Notes: generated by a model from the sequence alone, not told the origin. DNA of 64,000 bases from Gammaproteobacteria bacterium (GCA_006218035.1 VBWC01000011.1:91234-155233), one strand, 5' to 3'. Shown: positions 32,132 to 41,426, counted from the first letter of the stretch. A program made the numbers and translations.

Positions 32132-34377
32132 AGCGTTTCGGCAGCGAGGCCGCTCCGGTCATTGTGATCGTCGCGCTGCTGCTCGGGTCGCTGTACCTGA
32201 TGAGCGTCGCGACCGAGAACTCGGAAAAGTTCGGCCGCCTGTATTCGCTGTTGTTCATTTTCAATCTGGCGGGGTTGATCCTTCTCGTCTGGCTGATCAT
32301 CGTCAACATGCAGCGCCTGGTGCGCCAGTATCGTCTCAGGGCGATGGGTTCACGCCTGACGGTGCGCCTGGTGGTCATCTTCGTGCTGCTCGCTCTCGCG
32401 CCGGTGACGGTCGTGTACTACTTTTCACTGCAGTTTCTGCATCGCGGCATCGACAGCTGGTTCGACGTGCGCGTTGAGCGGGGTCTGCATGATGCGCTTG
32501 AGCTGAGTCGCGCCGCGCTGGATATGCGTATCCGCGAATCGCTGCGGCAGACGCAACAGATGGCTGAATCACTTTCCGGTCTGCCGGAACGCCAGCTGGC
32601 GCCGCGGCTCAACGATTTGCGCGATCAGCGCGAGGCGAACGAGTTGACGTTGCTGACGCCGAGCGGCCATATCATCGCGTCCAGCAGTGTCGATGCCACC
32701 CGGATCGTGCCTGACCGGCCGAACAGCGCGATACTGTCGCAGCTGAAGCAGGGCCATCCGTTTGCCGGACTGGATCCGGTCAGTGATACCGGTCTGGCCA
32801 TCCGTGTCGTCGTGACCGTCGACCAGTCCGACACGATCGCCGAACAGATCATCCTGCAGGCGCTGTACCCGGTGGCGCAGCGGCTGAATATACTGGCCGA
32901 AAGCGCGCAGGCGGCGTTCGCCGACTACGAGCGGCTGTCCTATATGCGCGGTCCGTTGAAGTTCAGCTTTACCGTGACCTTGTCGCTGGTGTTGTTGTTG
33001 AGCCTGCTCGCGGCGGTCTGGACCGCGTTCTACGCGGCACGGCGCCTGGTGGCGCCGATCCGCGTGCTGGCGGTCGGCACCCGCGCGGTAGCCGCCGGCG
33101 ACTACGACCGGCGCCTGCCGCTCACCAGCAATGACGAACTCGGGTTTCTTGTCGAATCGTTCAACGACATGACGCGCAAGATCGCGATCGCACGCGATGA
33201 CGCGGAGCGCAGCCAGGCGCAGGCGGAGCGCCAGCGCGCCTACCTGGAGGCGGTGGTCGGACGACTGTCGTCGGGCGTGCTGACGCTCGGCGCGGACGGG
33301 ACGTTGCGCACCGCCAATGCGGCGGCCAGCCTGATCCTCGGTGTCGACATGGAAGACTGCGTCGGCGGGCCGTTGCACGGCTTGCTCGACGCCAATCATT
33401 ATCTCGGTCACTTCGTCGATTCGATCGAGAATCATCTGACTGGCCGTGCGCAGGAGTGGCGCGAGGAGATCACGTTCTTCGGTCCGGGCGGGCGCCAGGT
33501 GCTGATGACCCGTGGCGCGCCGCTGCCGAATGTCGGCGACATGACGGCCGGCCACGTGATCGTATTCGATGACGTGACCACGCTGGTGCAGGCGCAGCGC
33601 GATGCCGCCTGGGGCGAAGTGGCGCGGCGTCTCGCGCACGAGATCAAGAATCCGTTGACGCCTATCCAGCTGGCCGCCGAACGTCTGCGGCACAAGTATC
33701 TGGGTACGATGAGCCCGGCGGATGCCGACGTGCTGGACCGCGCCACGCATACCATCGTCCAGCAGGTCGAGGTGATGAAGGAAATGGTCAAGGCGTTCAG
33801 CGACTACGCCCGGGCGCCCCATCTGAAGCTGCAGTCGCTGAACCTGAACCGCGTTATCAATGAAGTGCTGGAACTGTATCGCGGCGCCGAGCCGCATATT
33901 CCGATTGAGGCGCGCCTCGACGGGCAGCTGGCGGATATCCAGGCCGATCCGGGGCGCATCAATCAGTTGCTCCACAATCTGGTCAAGAATGCGATCGAAG
34001 CGGTCGGCGAAGTCACCGACGGCAGGATCATCGTCACGACGCGCGCCATCGATGAGGATGGCTTCCGCATCGCGGAACTGTGCGTTGAGGACAATGGCCC
34101 GGGATTTTCGAGCGGACTCGAGGGCAAGATGTTCGAACCGTACGTCACCACCAAGCCCAAGGGCAGCGGGCTCGGGCTCGCGATCGTGAAAAAAATCGTC
34201 GAGGAGCACGGCGGCGTGGTGCTTGCCGAGAGTATCACCGCCGGCGGCGCGCGTATCACGGTGCAGCTGCCGCATGCCGCCACTGGTGTTGACGACGCGG
34301 ATTGGGATTACAATGACGAACCACAGCCAGGTAATTGGACTCATGATGACCCGCGAAAGAAACAGTCGCATCGTTAG
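32113..34377 (+). CDS. ntrY: NtrY-like membrane sensor histidine kinase
   Basis: This 754-residue sensor has four predicted transmembrane helices (first three before residue 105, fourth near 285-310), with a periplasmic region between the third and fourth. A HAMP domain (LVAPIRVLAVGTRAVAAGDYDRRLP), a PAS-like domain, the dimerisation/phosphotransfer helix with H509 in ARRLAHEIKNPLTP, and the ATPase domain with NLVKNAIEAV, DNGPGF and GSGLGLAIVKKIVEEHGG follow. It overlaps the DUF4390 gene and precedes the NtrX-like regulator by 12 nt. NtrY family members sense nitrogen or redox and envelope cues; the signal here is unknown. Confidence 0.92.
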   Translation: MAAPILKRFGSEAAPVIVIVALLLGSLYLMSVATENSEKFGRLYSLLFIFNLAGLILLVWLIIVNMQRLVRQYRLRAMGSRLTVRLVVIFVLLALAPVTVVYYFSLQFLHRGIDSWFDVRVERGLHDALELSRAALDMRIRESLRQTQQMAESLSGLPERQLAPRLNDLRDQREANELTLLTPSGHIIASSSVDATRIVPDRPNSAILSQLKQGHPFAGLDPVSDTGLAIRVVVTVDQSDTIAEQIILQALYPVAQRLNILAESAQAAFADYERLSYMRGPLKFSFTVTLSLVLLLSLLAAVWTAFYAARRLVAPIRVLAVGTRAVAAGDYDRRLPLTSNDELGFLVESFNDMTRKIAIARDDAERSQAQAERQRAYLEAVVGRLSSGVLTLGADGTLRTANAAASLILGVDMEDCVGGPLHGLLDANHYLGHFVDSIENHLTGRAQEWREEITFFGPGGRQVLMTRGAPLPNVGDMTAGHVIVFDDVTTLVQAQRDAAWGEVARRLAHEIKNPLTPIQLAAERLRHKYLGTMSPADADVLDRATHTIVQQVEVMKEMVKAFSDYARAPHLKLQSLNLNRVINEVLELYRGAEPHIPIEARLDGQLADIQADPGRINQLLHNLVKNAIEAVGEVTDGRIIVTTRAIDEDGFRIAELCVEDNGPGFSSGLEGKMFEPYVTTKPKGSGLGLAIVKKIVEEHGGVVLAESITAGGARITVQLPHAATGVDDADWDYNDEPQPGNWTHDDPRKKQSHR

Positions 34378-34389
34378 GGAGTGATCGTT

Positions 34390-35757
34390 ATGAGCGCACC
34401 TCATATTCTCGTCGTCGACGATGAACCCGATATCCGGCGCCTGATGCGCGAGATACTCGAGGACGAAGGGTATGTCGTCAGCATTGCCGAAAACGGCGAG
34501 ACCGCGCGCGAGGCGCGCCGTACCCGCCGACCCGACCTCGTGTTGCTGGATATCTGGATGCCGGACATCGACGGCATCAGTCTGCTGAAGGAGTGGGCGC
34601 CCGAAGGCAAGCCGGAGCCGCCGGTCATCATGATATCCGGCCACGGCACGGTCGAAACCGCGGTCGAGGCGACCCGCTACGGCGCCTATGATTATCTCGA
34701 AAAGCCGCTGTCACTGGCGAAGCTGCTGATTACCGTCAAGCACGCGCTGGAGGCCGACAAGCTGCGGCGTGAAAACGTCGGTCTGCGCAAGACCACGCAG
34801 CCGCTGATCGAGCCGGTCGGCCGCAGTCTGGTCATGAAAGAGCTGCGCGATCAGGTCGAACGCATCGCGCAGACCGAGGCCTGGGTGCTGATCTCCGGTG
34901 AGGCGGGGTCCGGTAAGGAGCTGTTCGCGCGCTATCTGCACAGCAGGAGCGCGCGTGCCGATGGGCCGTTCGTCGATGTCGTCGTCGCATCGATCGCCAG
35001 GGAAAACGCCGCGATCGAACTGTTCGGCAACGAGGACGGCGGGAGGGTCCGCTACGGGTTGCTGGAACAGGCCAACGGCGGCATCCTGTTTCTGAGCGAG
35101 GTCGGCGATATGGATGCGGCGTTACAGGCCAAGCTGCACGCCGCGCTGCAAAATCGCTCCTTCCTGCGCGTCGGCGGTCATGAGCCGGTTGCCTTTGACG
35201 TGCGCATCATCTCCGCCAGTCACCGCGACCTCGATCAGGGGATTCAGTCCGGCCGATTCCGCGAAGACCTGTTCTACCAGCTCAACGTCGTACCGGTAAA
35301 GATCCCGCCGTTGCGCCATCACGGCGAGGACGTGTCGGACCTGCTCAGCTACTACGTCGACTATTTCGTGATGCACGAGCGTCTGCCATACCGCGAGTTC
35401 TCCGTTGCCGCGCAGAACCGTTTACGGAATTACGGCTGGCCGGGCAACGTGCGCGAACTGAAGAATCTGGTGCAGCGGTTGCTGATACTCGGCAGCGGTG
35501 ACGAGATCGGCGTCGATGAGGTGGATGTCGCGCTGGGCACCGCCATCCAGCACTCGCCGGGCGCGGCATCGGATTTCGATCTGCCGTTGCGCGACGCGCG
35601 CGAGCGTTTCGAGCGCGCCTATCTGGAACACCAGTTGCGTGCGACCGGCGGCAGTGTCGGTCAGGTGGCCAAGCTGGCCGGCATGGAGCGCACCCACCTC
35701 TATCGGAAAATGCGCGCGCTGGGCATCAACCCCAAGGGTGAATGGCAGGAAAAGTAA
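34390..35757 (+). CDS. ntrX: NtrX-like response regulator with degenerate sigma-54 activation domain
   Basis: This 455-residue regulator has a receiver domain (phosphoacceptor D54 in VLLDIWMP), an AAA+ domain and a Fis-type helix-turn-helix (SVGQVAKLAGMERTHLYRKMRALGI). The AAA+ domain keeps Walker A (GEAGSGKE, 170-177), but the loop that should read GAFTGA is replaced and shortened (ELFGNEDGGRVRYGLLEQ, 210-227). Walker B is ILFLSE with Ser236 in place of Asp. It therefore very probably cannot activate sigma-54 polymerase or hydrolyse ATP normally, and may act as a plain DNA-binding regulator. The ATG at 34390 follows AGGGAGTG. It pairs with the NtrY-like kinase upstream. Confidence 0.92.
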   Translation: MSAPHILVVDDEPDIRRLMREILEDEGYVVSIAENGETAREARRTRRPDLVLLDIWMPDIDGISLLKEWAPEGKPEPPVIMISGHGTVETAVEATRYGAYDYLEKPLSLAKLLITVKHALEADKLRRENVGLRKTTQPLIEPVGRSLVMKELRDQVERIAQTEAWVLISGEAGSGKELFARYLHSRSARADGPFVDVVVASIARENAAIELFGNEDGGRVRYGLLEQANGGILFLSEVGDMDAALQAKLHAALQNRSFLRVGGHEPVAFDVRIISASHRDLDQGIQSGRFREDLFYQLNVVPVKIPPLRHHGEDVSDLLSYYVDYFVMHERLPYREFSVAAQNRLRNYGWPGNVRELKNLVQRLLILGSGDEIGVDEVDVALGTAIQHSPGAASDFDLPLRDARERFERAYLEHQLRATGGSVGQVAKLAGMERTHLYRKMRALGINPKGEWQEK

Positions 35758-35913
35758 CCCCGAAAAGACATATAATCGGCACCGCGCTGCAAACGTTGCG
35801 GCGCACGCAGGCGGGGGGAGGGTCGTATCATTGGTTTGCACAGTCGTACCAGGCATGGGTGGCTCCGTGGTATCCGGTGATCGCACGGTGTCGCCGGAGT
35901 CCCGGCCGCCGTT

Positions 35914-37287
35914 ATGAAAATCATTATTCTCGGCGCCGGCCAGGTGGGTGGTTCAATGGCGGGTCATCTCGCCAGTGAAGCCAATGACATTACTGTTGTC
36001 GATCACGACGTCGACCGGCTGCGCGAGCTACAGGACCGGCTGGACCTGCGTGTCGTGCACGGCCAGGCCTCCCACCCCGAGGTGCTGAAGCGCGCCGGCG
36101 CCGAGGACGCCGACATGATTCTCGCTGTGACCAGCAGCGACGAGACCAACATGATCGCCTGCCAGGTCGCCTACACGCTGTTTCATACCCCGACCAAAAT
36201 CGCCCGGGTACGCGGCAGCGAGTATCTTTCTTTTCCGCAGCTGTTTACGCAGGAGGCGCTGCCGATCGACGTGCTGATCAGTCCGGAGCAGGTCGTCACC
36301 GACTACATCACCAAGCTGATCCAGAATCCGGGTGCGCTGCAGGTGCTCGACTTTGCCGGCGGCAAGGCGCAGCTCGTGGCCGTGCGCGCCTACCATGGCG
36401 GGCCGCTGGTCGGCAACAAGCTGCGCGCGCTACGCGAGCACATGCCGCGCGTCGATACGCGTGTCGCCGCGATCTTCCGGCGCGGCGAGCCGATCTATCC
36501 GACCGGCGACACGGTCATCGAGGCCGACGATGAGGTGTTCTTTATCGCCGCCGCCGAGCATATCCGCGCCGTGATGAGCGAGCTGCGCCGCCTCGATCGC
36601 CCGTACAAGCGCGTCATGATCGCCGGCGGCGGACGCATCGGCCTGCGTCTGGCGCGCCGGCTGGAAAACGACTACCAGGTGAAACTGATCGACCGCAACC
36701 GCGAGCGGGCGCGCACCATCTGCCAGACGCTGGACAAGGCGATCGTGCTGGCCGGCGACGCCGCGGACGGCGAGTTGCTGCGCGAGGAGAACATCGAGAA
36801 CACCGATGTGTTCTGCGCGGTGACCAACGATGACGAGGCGAACATCCTGTCATCGCTGCTGGCCAAGAAGCTTGGCGCGCGCAAGGTGATCGCACTGATC
36901 AACCGCGCCGCGTACGTCGATCTGGTCGAAAGCGGCTCCATCGATATCGCGGTGTCGCCGCAGCAGGCGACCATCGGCAGTCTGCTGGCGCACGTACGCC
37001 GCGGTGACGTCGCCGTGGTACATTCGCTGCGGCGCGGCGCCGCAGAGGCGATCGAGGCGATCGCGCACGGCGACCGCAATTCTTCCAAGGTTGTCGGGCG
37101 CACCGTCGAGGAGATCAAGCTGCCTAAAGGCGCCAGCATCGGCGCTGTCGTGCGCAAGGACCAGGTCATCATCGCCCACCACGACACGATGATCGAGGCC
37201 GAGGATCACGTGATCCTGTTTCTGATGGACAAGAAGCGCATCGTCGAGGTCGAACAATTGTTCCAGGTCGGTATCACGTTCGTCTGA
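35914..37287 (+). CDS. trkA: Trk potassium uptake NAD-binding protein TrkA
   Basis: This 457-residue cytoplasmic gating subunit has two tandem RCK units. Each starts with a nucleotide-binding motif: [18 protein letters not shown] (residues 3-20) and [17 protein letters not shown] (about 234-250), each followed by a TrkA-C domain. It binds NAD(H)/ATP and gates TrkH. It is followed by trkH after 50 nt. A gap of 156 nt separates it from ntrX, and may hold its own promoter; conserved linkage to ntrYX suggests co-regulation with osmotic or ion signals. Confidence 0.97.
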   Translation: MKIIILGAGQVGGSMAGHLASEANDITVVDHDVDRLRELQDRLDLRVVHGQASHPEVLKRAGAEDADMILAVTSSDETNMIACQVAYTLFHTPTKIARVRGSEYLSFPQLFTQEALPIDVLISPEQVVTDYITKLIQNPGALQVLDFAGGKAQLVAVRAYHGGPLVGNKLRALREHMPRVDTRVAAIFRRGEPIYPTGDTVIEADDEVFFIAAAEHIRAVMSELRRLDRPYKRVMIAGGGRIGLRLARRLENDYQVKLIDRNRERARTICQTLDKAIVLAGDAADGELLREENIENTDVFCAVTNDDEANILSSLLAKKLGARKVIALINRAAYVDLVESGSIDIAVSPQQATIGSLLAHVRRGDVAVVHSLRRGAAEAIEAIAHGDRNSSKVVGRTVEEIKLPKGASIGAVVRKDQVIIAHHDTMIEAEDHVILFLMDKKRIVEVEQLFQVGITFV

Positions 37288-37337
37288 TGCATTACCGGGT
37301 AGCGCCTTTGGCAGACGAGAACACCTGACACGCCGCC

Positions 37338-38789
37338 ATGCAACTCTTCGTCATCCAGCGCATCGTCGGCATCCTGTTAATGTTGTTCAGTGTTACGCTG
37401 TTGCCGCCGATGGCCGTTTCGTTGTTATATGACGACGGTGCGATGGCGCCGTTCGTTGTCGCCTTCGGCGTCGTGCTGCTGACCGGTGTGATTTTCTGGA
37501 TCCCGGTGCAGTCGCGCCGCGGGGAGCTCAGGCTGCGCGACGGTTTTATCGTGGTGGCATTGTTCTGGACCGTGCTGGCGCTGTCGGGCGCGTTGCCGCT
37601 GGTGCTTGGCACCGACCCGCACATGTCGTTCACCGATGCCATGTTCGAATCGATGTCTGCGCTGACGACGACCGGCGCGACCACCATTGTCGGCCTTGAC
37701 GGGCTACCGGCGTCGCTGTTGTTCTATCGCCAGGAACTGCAATGGCTGGGCGGCATGGGCATCATCGTGCTGGCCGTCGCCGTGCTGCCGATGCTCGGTA
37801 TTGGTGGCATGCAGCTCTATCGCGCCGAAACACCCGGGCCGATGAAGGACAACAAGCTGACGCCGCGCATCGCCGAAACCGCCAAGGCGCTCTGGTACAT
37901 CTACCTCGGACTGACAGTCGCCTGCACGATCGGCTATTTTTTTGCCGGTATGAATATGTTCGACTCGATCACGCACAGTTTTGCAACCGTGTCGACCGGG
38001 GGGCTGTCGACACATGATCTCAGCTTCGCGTACTTCGACAGCCCGGCGATCGAGGCAGTCGGGGTGGTGTTCATGTTGCTCGGCGGTGTCAATTTCGCGT
38101 TGCACTTCATCGCGTTCAGATCGCTGAGCGCGCGGCCCTATTTCGGTGACTCTGAATTCAGGACCTATCTATGGATACTGGCGGTGACATCCGTCATTAC
38201 CACGGCTTACCTCTACTACTCCACCACGTTCAGCAGTTTCGGCACCGCACTGCGTCACAGTGTATTCCAGGTAGTGTCTATTATCACCTCGACCGGATTC
38301 ACAACGACCGGATACGCCGACTGGCCAGGTTTTTTGCCCGCGATGCTGTTGCTGGCAAGCTTTATCGGCGGTTGCGCCGGTTCGACAAGCGGTGGCCTGA
38401 AAGTGATCCGTGTGATGTTGCTGATCAAGCAGGCGATGCGCGAGATCATGCGCCTGATCCATCCGAATGCCGAGATACCGGTGAAGATCGGTGGCAAGAC
38501 GCTGCCTTATCGGGTCGTCGACGCCATCTGGGGATTCTTCTCGTTGTACGTGATCTGTTACTGCCTGATGTCCCTGATGCTGATGGCAACGGGTCTCGAT
38601 CTGGTGACCGCGTTTTCCGCAGTCGCAGCCTGCATGAATAATGTGGGTCCAGGTCTCGGTGACGTCAGTGCGAACTTCACCAGCGTTTCGCCCGTCGGGA
38701 AGTGGGTGCTCACTTTCGCAATGCTGCTCGGGCGCCTTGAGGTTTTCACGTTACTGGTGTTGCTGACCCCCGCTTTCTGGCGTCGTTGA
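37338..38789 (+). CDS. trkH: Trk potassium uptake channel TrkH
   Basis: This 483-residue protein is the K+-conducting subunit, built of four membrane-pore-membrane repeats. Selectivity segments are visible at ALTTTGATTIVGLDG, FATVSTGGLSTHD, SIITSTGFTTTGYADW and CMNNVGPGLGDVSAN. LLLASFIGGCAGSTSGGLKVIR marks the conserved intramembrane loop region. Ten or more transmembrane helices fit the family. It forms a functional pair with trkA immediately upstream. Confidence 0.97.
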   Translation: MQLFVIQRIVGILLMLFSVTLLPPMAVSLLYDDGAMAPFVVAFGVVLLTGVIFWIPVQSRRGELRLRDGFIVVALFWTVLALSGALPLVLGTDPHMSFTDAMFESMSALTTTGATTIVGLDGLPASLLFYRQELQWLGGMGIIVLAVAVLPMLGIGGMQLYRAETPGPMKDNKLTPRIAETAKALWYIYLGLTVACTIGYFFAGMNMFDSITHSFATVSTGGLSTHDLSFAYFDSPAIEAVGVVFMLLGGVNFALHFIAFRSLSARPYFGDSEFRTYLWILAVTSVITTAYLYYSTTFSSFGTALRHSVFQVVSIITSTGFTTTGYADWPGFLPAMLLLASFIGGCAGSTSGGLKVIRVMLLIKQAMREIMRLIHPNAEIPVKIGGKTLPYRVVDAIWGFFSLYVICYCLMSLMLMATGLDLVTAFSAVAACMNNVGPGLGDVSANFTSVSPVGKWVLTFAMLLGRLEVFTLLVLLTPAFWRR

Positions 38790-38810
38790 TCAATTTGTGG
38801 AGTCCGGATT

Positions 38811-39401
38811 ATGAATGATATCGCCACGCAGGAAAAATGGGACCGCATCTATGCTGCGGCCGACAAGCCGCCTCAATCGGTCTGCCGCGTGCTCGAGGAG
38901 AATGCGCATCTGCTGCCGGCGAAAGGCACTGCGCTGGATCTGGCCTGCGGCCTCGGCGCGAACGCGTTTTTTCTTGCGGAGAACGGGTTGAAGACCCTGG
39001 CCTGGGACATCTCGCCGGTGGCGGTGCGGCGCGTCGAGGAATGGGCGCAACAACGCACGCTGCCAGTGCAGGCCGAGGTGCGCGACGTGCTGGTCGATCC
39101 GTTGACGCAGGACGAGTTTGACGTGATTGTCGTGGCGCATTTTCTCGACCGCTCGCTGGTGCCGCATCTGATCAACGCGCTCAAGCCCGGCGGCCTGCTG
39201 TTCTACCAGACCTTTACCCGTAACAAGATCACCGCGTCCGGACCGAGCAACGCCGAGTTCCTGCTCAGCGAAAACGAACTGCTGCGGTTGTTCGCGCCGC
39301 TGAGCGCGCTGGTCTATCGCGACGAAGGGCGTGTCGGCGATATCACGCGCGGTATGCGCAGCGAGGCGATGTTTGTCGGGCAGAAGGTCGCGCCGCGCTA
39401 G
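38811..39401 (+). CDS. Class I SAM-dependent methyltransferase (TehB-like)
   Basis: This 196-residue protein starts with NDIATQEKWDRIYAAADKPP and has motif I TALDLACGLGANAFFLAENG, motif II LAWDISPVAV and a post-motif region YDVIVVAHFLDRSLVPHLINALKPGG-like sequence split by a few residues. The shape is that of the TehB/tellurite-resistance-like methyltransferases, whose natural substrate is unknown. It follows trkH by 21 nt and may be the last gene of the long def to trkH transcription unit. The substrate is not predictable. Confidence 0.85.
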   Translation: MNDIATQEKWDRIYAAADKPPQSVCRVLEENAHLLPAKGTALDLACGLGANAFFLAENGLKTLAWDISPVAVRRVEEWAQQRTLPVQAEVRDVLVDPLTQDEFDVIVVAHFLDRSLVPHLINALKPGGLLFYQTFTRNKITASGPSNAEFLLSENELLRLFAPLSALVYRDEGRVGDITRGMRSEAMFVGQKVAPR

Positions 39402-39424
39402 CAGTCCCCTCCCGCGATAGAAGT

Positions 39425-39461
39425 TTCCCTCTCCCTCCGGGAGAGGGTTAGGGTGAGGGGA
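39425..39461. repeat. Intergenic repeat of the CCCTCTCCC...GGGAGAGGG type
   Basis: CCCTCTCCCTCC is followed at once by GGGAGAGGG, then TTAGGGTGAGGGGA. The same element recurs, in altered form, at 42391-42491 and 46593-46635. It can form a stable hairpin. Confidence 0.85.
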
Positions 39462-39470
39462 TCAACTCGT

Positions 39471-39712
39471 GTCGCCAGCGGCGACGCCTTATTCAATGCG
39501 GGCTCCCGCGCCCGCGCGGCGTGTTTCTTTTCTTTGCGCGGCCAAAGAAAAGAAACCAAAAGAAAGGCCGCCCGCAGCCTCGCCCGCTACGCGGGTCCCC
39601 TCGCGCCCCGGGCATTTTGAGCGCTCACGCAAACTCGCCCCGCTACGCGGCGCTCAGACACGCGTGAGCTTCATCTCAAAATGCCCGGGGCGCTCGGCGG
39701 AGTCTGGACGGG
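39471..39712 (+). repeat. Left 242-nt structured repeat flanking an orphan gene
   Basis: This non-coding unit begins GTCGCCAGCGGCGACGCC and ends GAGTCTGGACGGG. It contains a 14-bp palindrome (GTTTCTTTTCTTTG at 39522 with CAAAGAAAAGAAAC at 39543-39556) and a second hairpin (GCTCACGC paired with GCGTGAGC around 39630-39668) with its own inner stem. The reverse complement of 40662-40904 aligns along the whole length. An open frame across it is only a by-product of the repeat. Confidence 0.88.
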
Positions 39713-39868
39713 ATTTAAATCATAGCTGATAGCGTATATGGCAGGTGGCTCTGGAAGCTCCTTGCCAACTGCTCATCGATCCATAACAATTTTACAACCA
39801 TTCCTAATGTCGCGGCCCATGAAACCTTTGTATCAGCATTGCACTATCGTTATGTGTCAATTGTAAAA

Positions 39869-40624
39869 ATGATAATCCATCAATCACGAATTAAGCTGAC
39901 AGACCTTCAGCGAATGCCCGGCGACGAGCGCGCTTTGTTTGTGTTGCTTGGACACTTGATAAACGAGATCAACATTTTGAACAAGACGTTCTATTTGTGT
40001 TCACAGTTCGATGATGAGCCACAATGGAGAGCTCACGCTCACACAACGCAAGCGCTCGTTTTCGCAAAAATGCTTGTTGGTAAATTGTATGAAGGCTGGG
40101 AGCTGATACGAACGGGATATCATGGCACTCATATATCTAGGCGCTACGACAGTAAGTTAAATGACGATGCAAAGGATAGCTTGGCAAAACTTAAGCAGTA
40201 CTTCGGGAAGAAGAATCTTATAAGAGACGTGCGGGATCGCTTTTCATTTCACTACTCGATGGAGGAAGTAAAAACTGTTTTTGGACTGGATTTGGATGAG
40301 GAAGAGCTCGTTATGTACTTGGGAGAAAATAACGGCAATACACTTTTTTATTTTTCTGAGTATGTCGTTAACTACGCGCTTCTCGAGGTTGTAGATGCCG
40401 GTAATCCTAAAGAAGCTATAGAGCGCCTTATTGATGAAAGCGCACGAGTGGTAGGGTGGCTTAATGATTTTTCTGCCGGTGTTTTGGCCCATGTTGCCGA
40501 TGAGTATTTGTTGGATGGTGACCGAAAACTTCCAATGGAACCGATAGACATAGGGCAAGTTTCCGTCGCTGAGCAGATTGAAATGCCGTACTTCTTTACT
40601 GCTACCCTTGAAGATCGCAGCTAA
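39869..40624 (+). CDS. Orphan accessory protein, possible HEPN-like motif
   Basis: This 251-residue protein is AT-rich with codon use unlike its neighbours. I recognise it only as one of a group of conserved hypothetical proteins of accessory regions. The N-terminal half is helical (ALFVLLGHLINEINILNKTFYLC, then AKMLVGKLYEGWELI). A segment at about residues 120-128 reads LIRDVRDRFSFHYS, containing R-X5-H, the spacing seen in HEPN ribonuclease motifs (R-X4-6-H). That is suggestive only. The ATG at 39869 has no good ribosome site; a TTG at 39839 is possible. It is flanked by two inverted repeats, which mark it as a transferred unit. Confidence 0.6.
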   Translation: MIIHQSRIKLTDLQRMPGDERALFVLLGHLINEINILNKTFYLCSQFDDEPQWRAHAHTTQALVFAKMLVGKLYEGWELIRTGYHGTHISRRYDSKLNDDAKDSLAKLKQYFGKKNLIRDVRDRFSFHYSMEEVKTVFGLDLDEEELVMYLGENNGNTLFYFSEYVVNYALLEVVDAGNPKEAIERLIDESARVVGWLNDFSAGVLAHVADEYLLDGDRKLPMEPIDIGQVSVAEQIEMPYFFTATLEDRS

Positions 40625-40661
40625 CTGTATTCGGCTAGAGTCAGAGTCGCTTTCCCCCGGC

Positions 40662-40904
40662 CCCGTCCAGACGCTGCCGAGCATCGCAGCCGGCATTGGA
40701 AGAAGCTCACGCGTGTCTGAGCACCCGAAGGGTGCGAGTTTGCGTGAGCGCCAATGCTGGCGAGAAGCGCAGGGGAGTCGAGCGTAGCGAGACCAGGTCT
40801 GCGGGGTGGCTTTCTCTTTGGTTACTTTCTCTTGGCCACGCAAGAGAAAGTAACCGGCCGCCGGGCCGCCCCGGTAGTTGAATCAAGGCGTCGCCGTTGG
40901 CGAC
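40662..40904 (-). repeat. Right structured repeat, inverted copy of 39471-39712
   Basis: Read on the minus strand, this 243-nt unit begins GTCGCCAACGGCGACGCC and ends AGCGTCTGGACGGG, paralleling the left copy. Its long palindrome (arms at 40820-40834 and 40841-40855) has TTACTTTCTCTTG where the left copy has TTTCTTTTCTTTG, and the opposite arm changes to match at all four differing positions. The second hairpin keeps GCTCACGC/GCGTGAGC and has an inner stem GCACCC/GGGTGC in place of the left copy's different but self-complementary one. Confidence 0.88.
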
Positions 40905-40908
40905 ATCC

Positions 40909-41065
40909 TTGTTGGGTTTCGCTTCGCTTCACCCAACCTACAAATAGTATTTTGGCCGTGACAAGAAAAGAGCCTCGCCGGGCGTGGGGGCAATTGAATA
41001 AAAGGCGTCGCCGTCGGCGACGGGTTGATGGGTTATGACGTGATGCGTCTAACCCATCCTGCAAC
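40909..41065. repeat. Cluster of palindromic repeats and a truncated third copy of the large repeat
   Basis: At 40909-40942 a palindrome (TTGGGT...ACCCAA, ending CCTACA) matches the family at 17.7 kb. At 40961-41021 lies a shortened, diverged copy of the end of the 243-nt repeat, including GGCGTCGCCGTCGGCGAC. At 41024-41065 another palindrome (TGGGTTA at 41029 with TAACCCA at 41050-41056) follows. This tract precedes the TPR gene stop at 41103. Confidence 0.75.
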
Positions 41066-41102
41066 TAATTTCTGGTGGTGCCCGGACAGGGCGGTAGTGC
41101 AC

Positions 41103-41423
41103 TCAATCCTTGGGTTTCCGCAGGCGTCTCAGAAACACCTCCATCTCCTTCACCGCCTGCCGGTCGCCGCGGGTCTCGGCGACACGAATGCCCTGCTCGT
41201 ACACCGCTATCGCCTGGTCCGGCTGATCGAGTGCGACCAGCAGGCGGCCGTGGAGTTTCCAGGCCGCCGAGTAGGTGGGATCGATAGCCAGCGCGCGTTC
41301 GATATGCGCCAGCGCCTTTTTCGCCTCACCGTTTTTAAACAGCGCGTCGGCGAGGCCATAGCGCAACGGCGCGGTATCGGCGCCGGCGGCGAGCATTTTT
41401 TCGAGGTTGGCGATCAGGCTCAT
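41103..41423 (-). CDS. Small TPR protein
   Basis: This 106-residue protein carries about two and a half tetratricopeptide repeats: PLRYGLADALFKNGEAKKALAHIERALAIDP, then YSAAWKLHGRLLVALDQPDQAIAVYEQGIRVAE. It ends in a charged tail (LRRLRKPKD). There is no signal peptide, so it is cytoplasmic. The start is 4 nt after the lpxL stop region on the same strand, so the pair is co-transcribed. A scaffold or assembly role is all that can be inferred. Confidence 0.85.
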   Translation of the reverse strand: MSLIANLEKMLAAGADTAPLRYGLADALFKNGEAKKALAHIERALAIDPTYSAAWKLHGRLLVALDQPDQAIAVYEQGIRVAETRGDRQAVKEMEVFLRRLRKPKD

Positions 41424-41426
41424 AGG

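Noticed and set aside
32569..34644. A 691-codon open frame on the minus strand opposite ntrY
   Set aside because: It is a shadow of the GC-rich sensor kinase gene on the other strand; it has no ribosome site and low-complexity Arg/His content without any family pattern.
39469..39729. An 86-codon open frame across the left structured repeat
   Set aside because: It reads through a palindromic repeat whose inverted copy does not keep the same protein.
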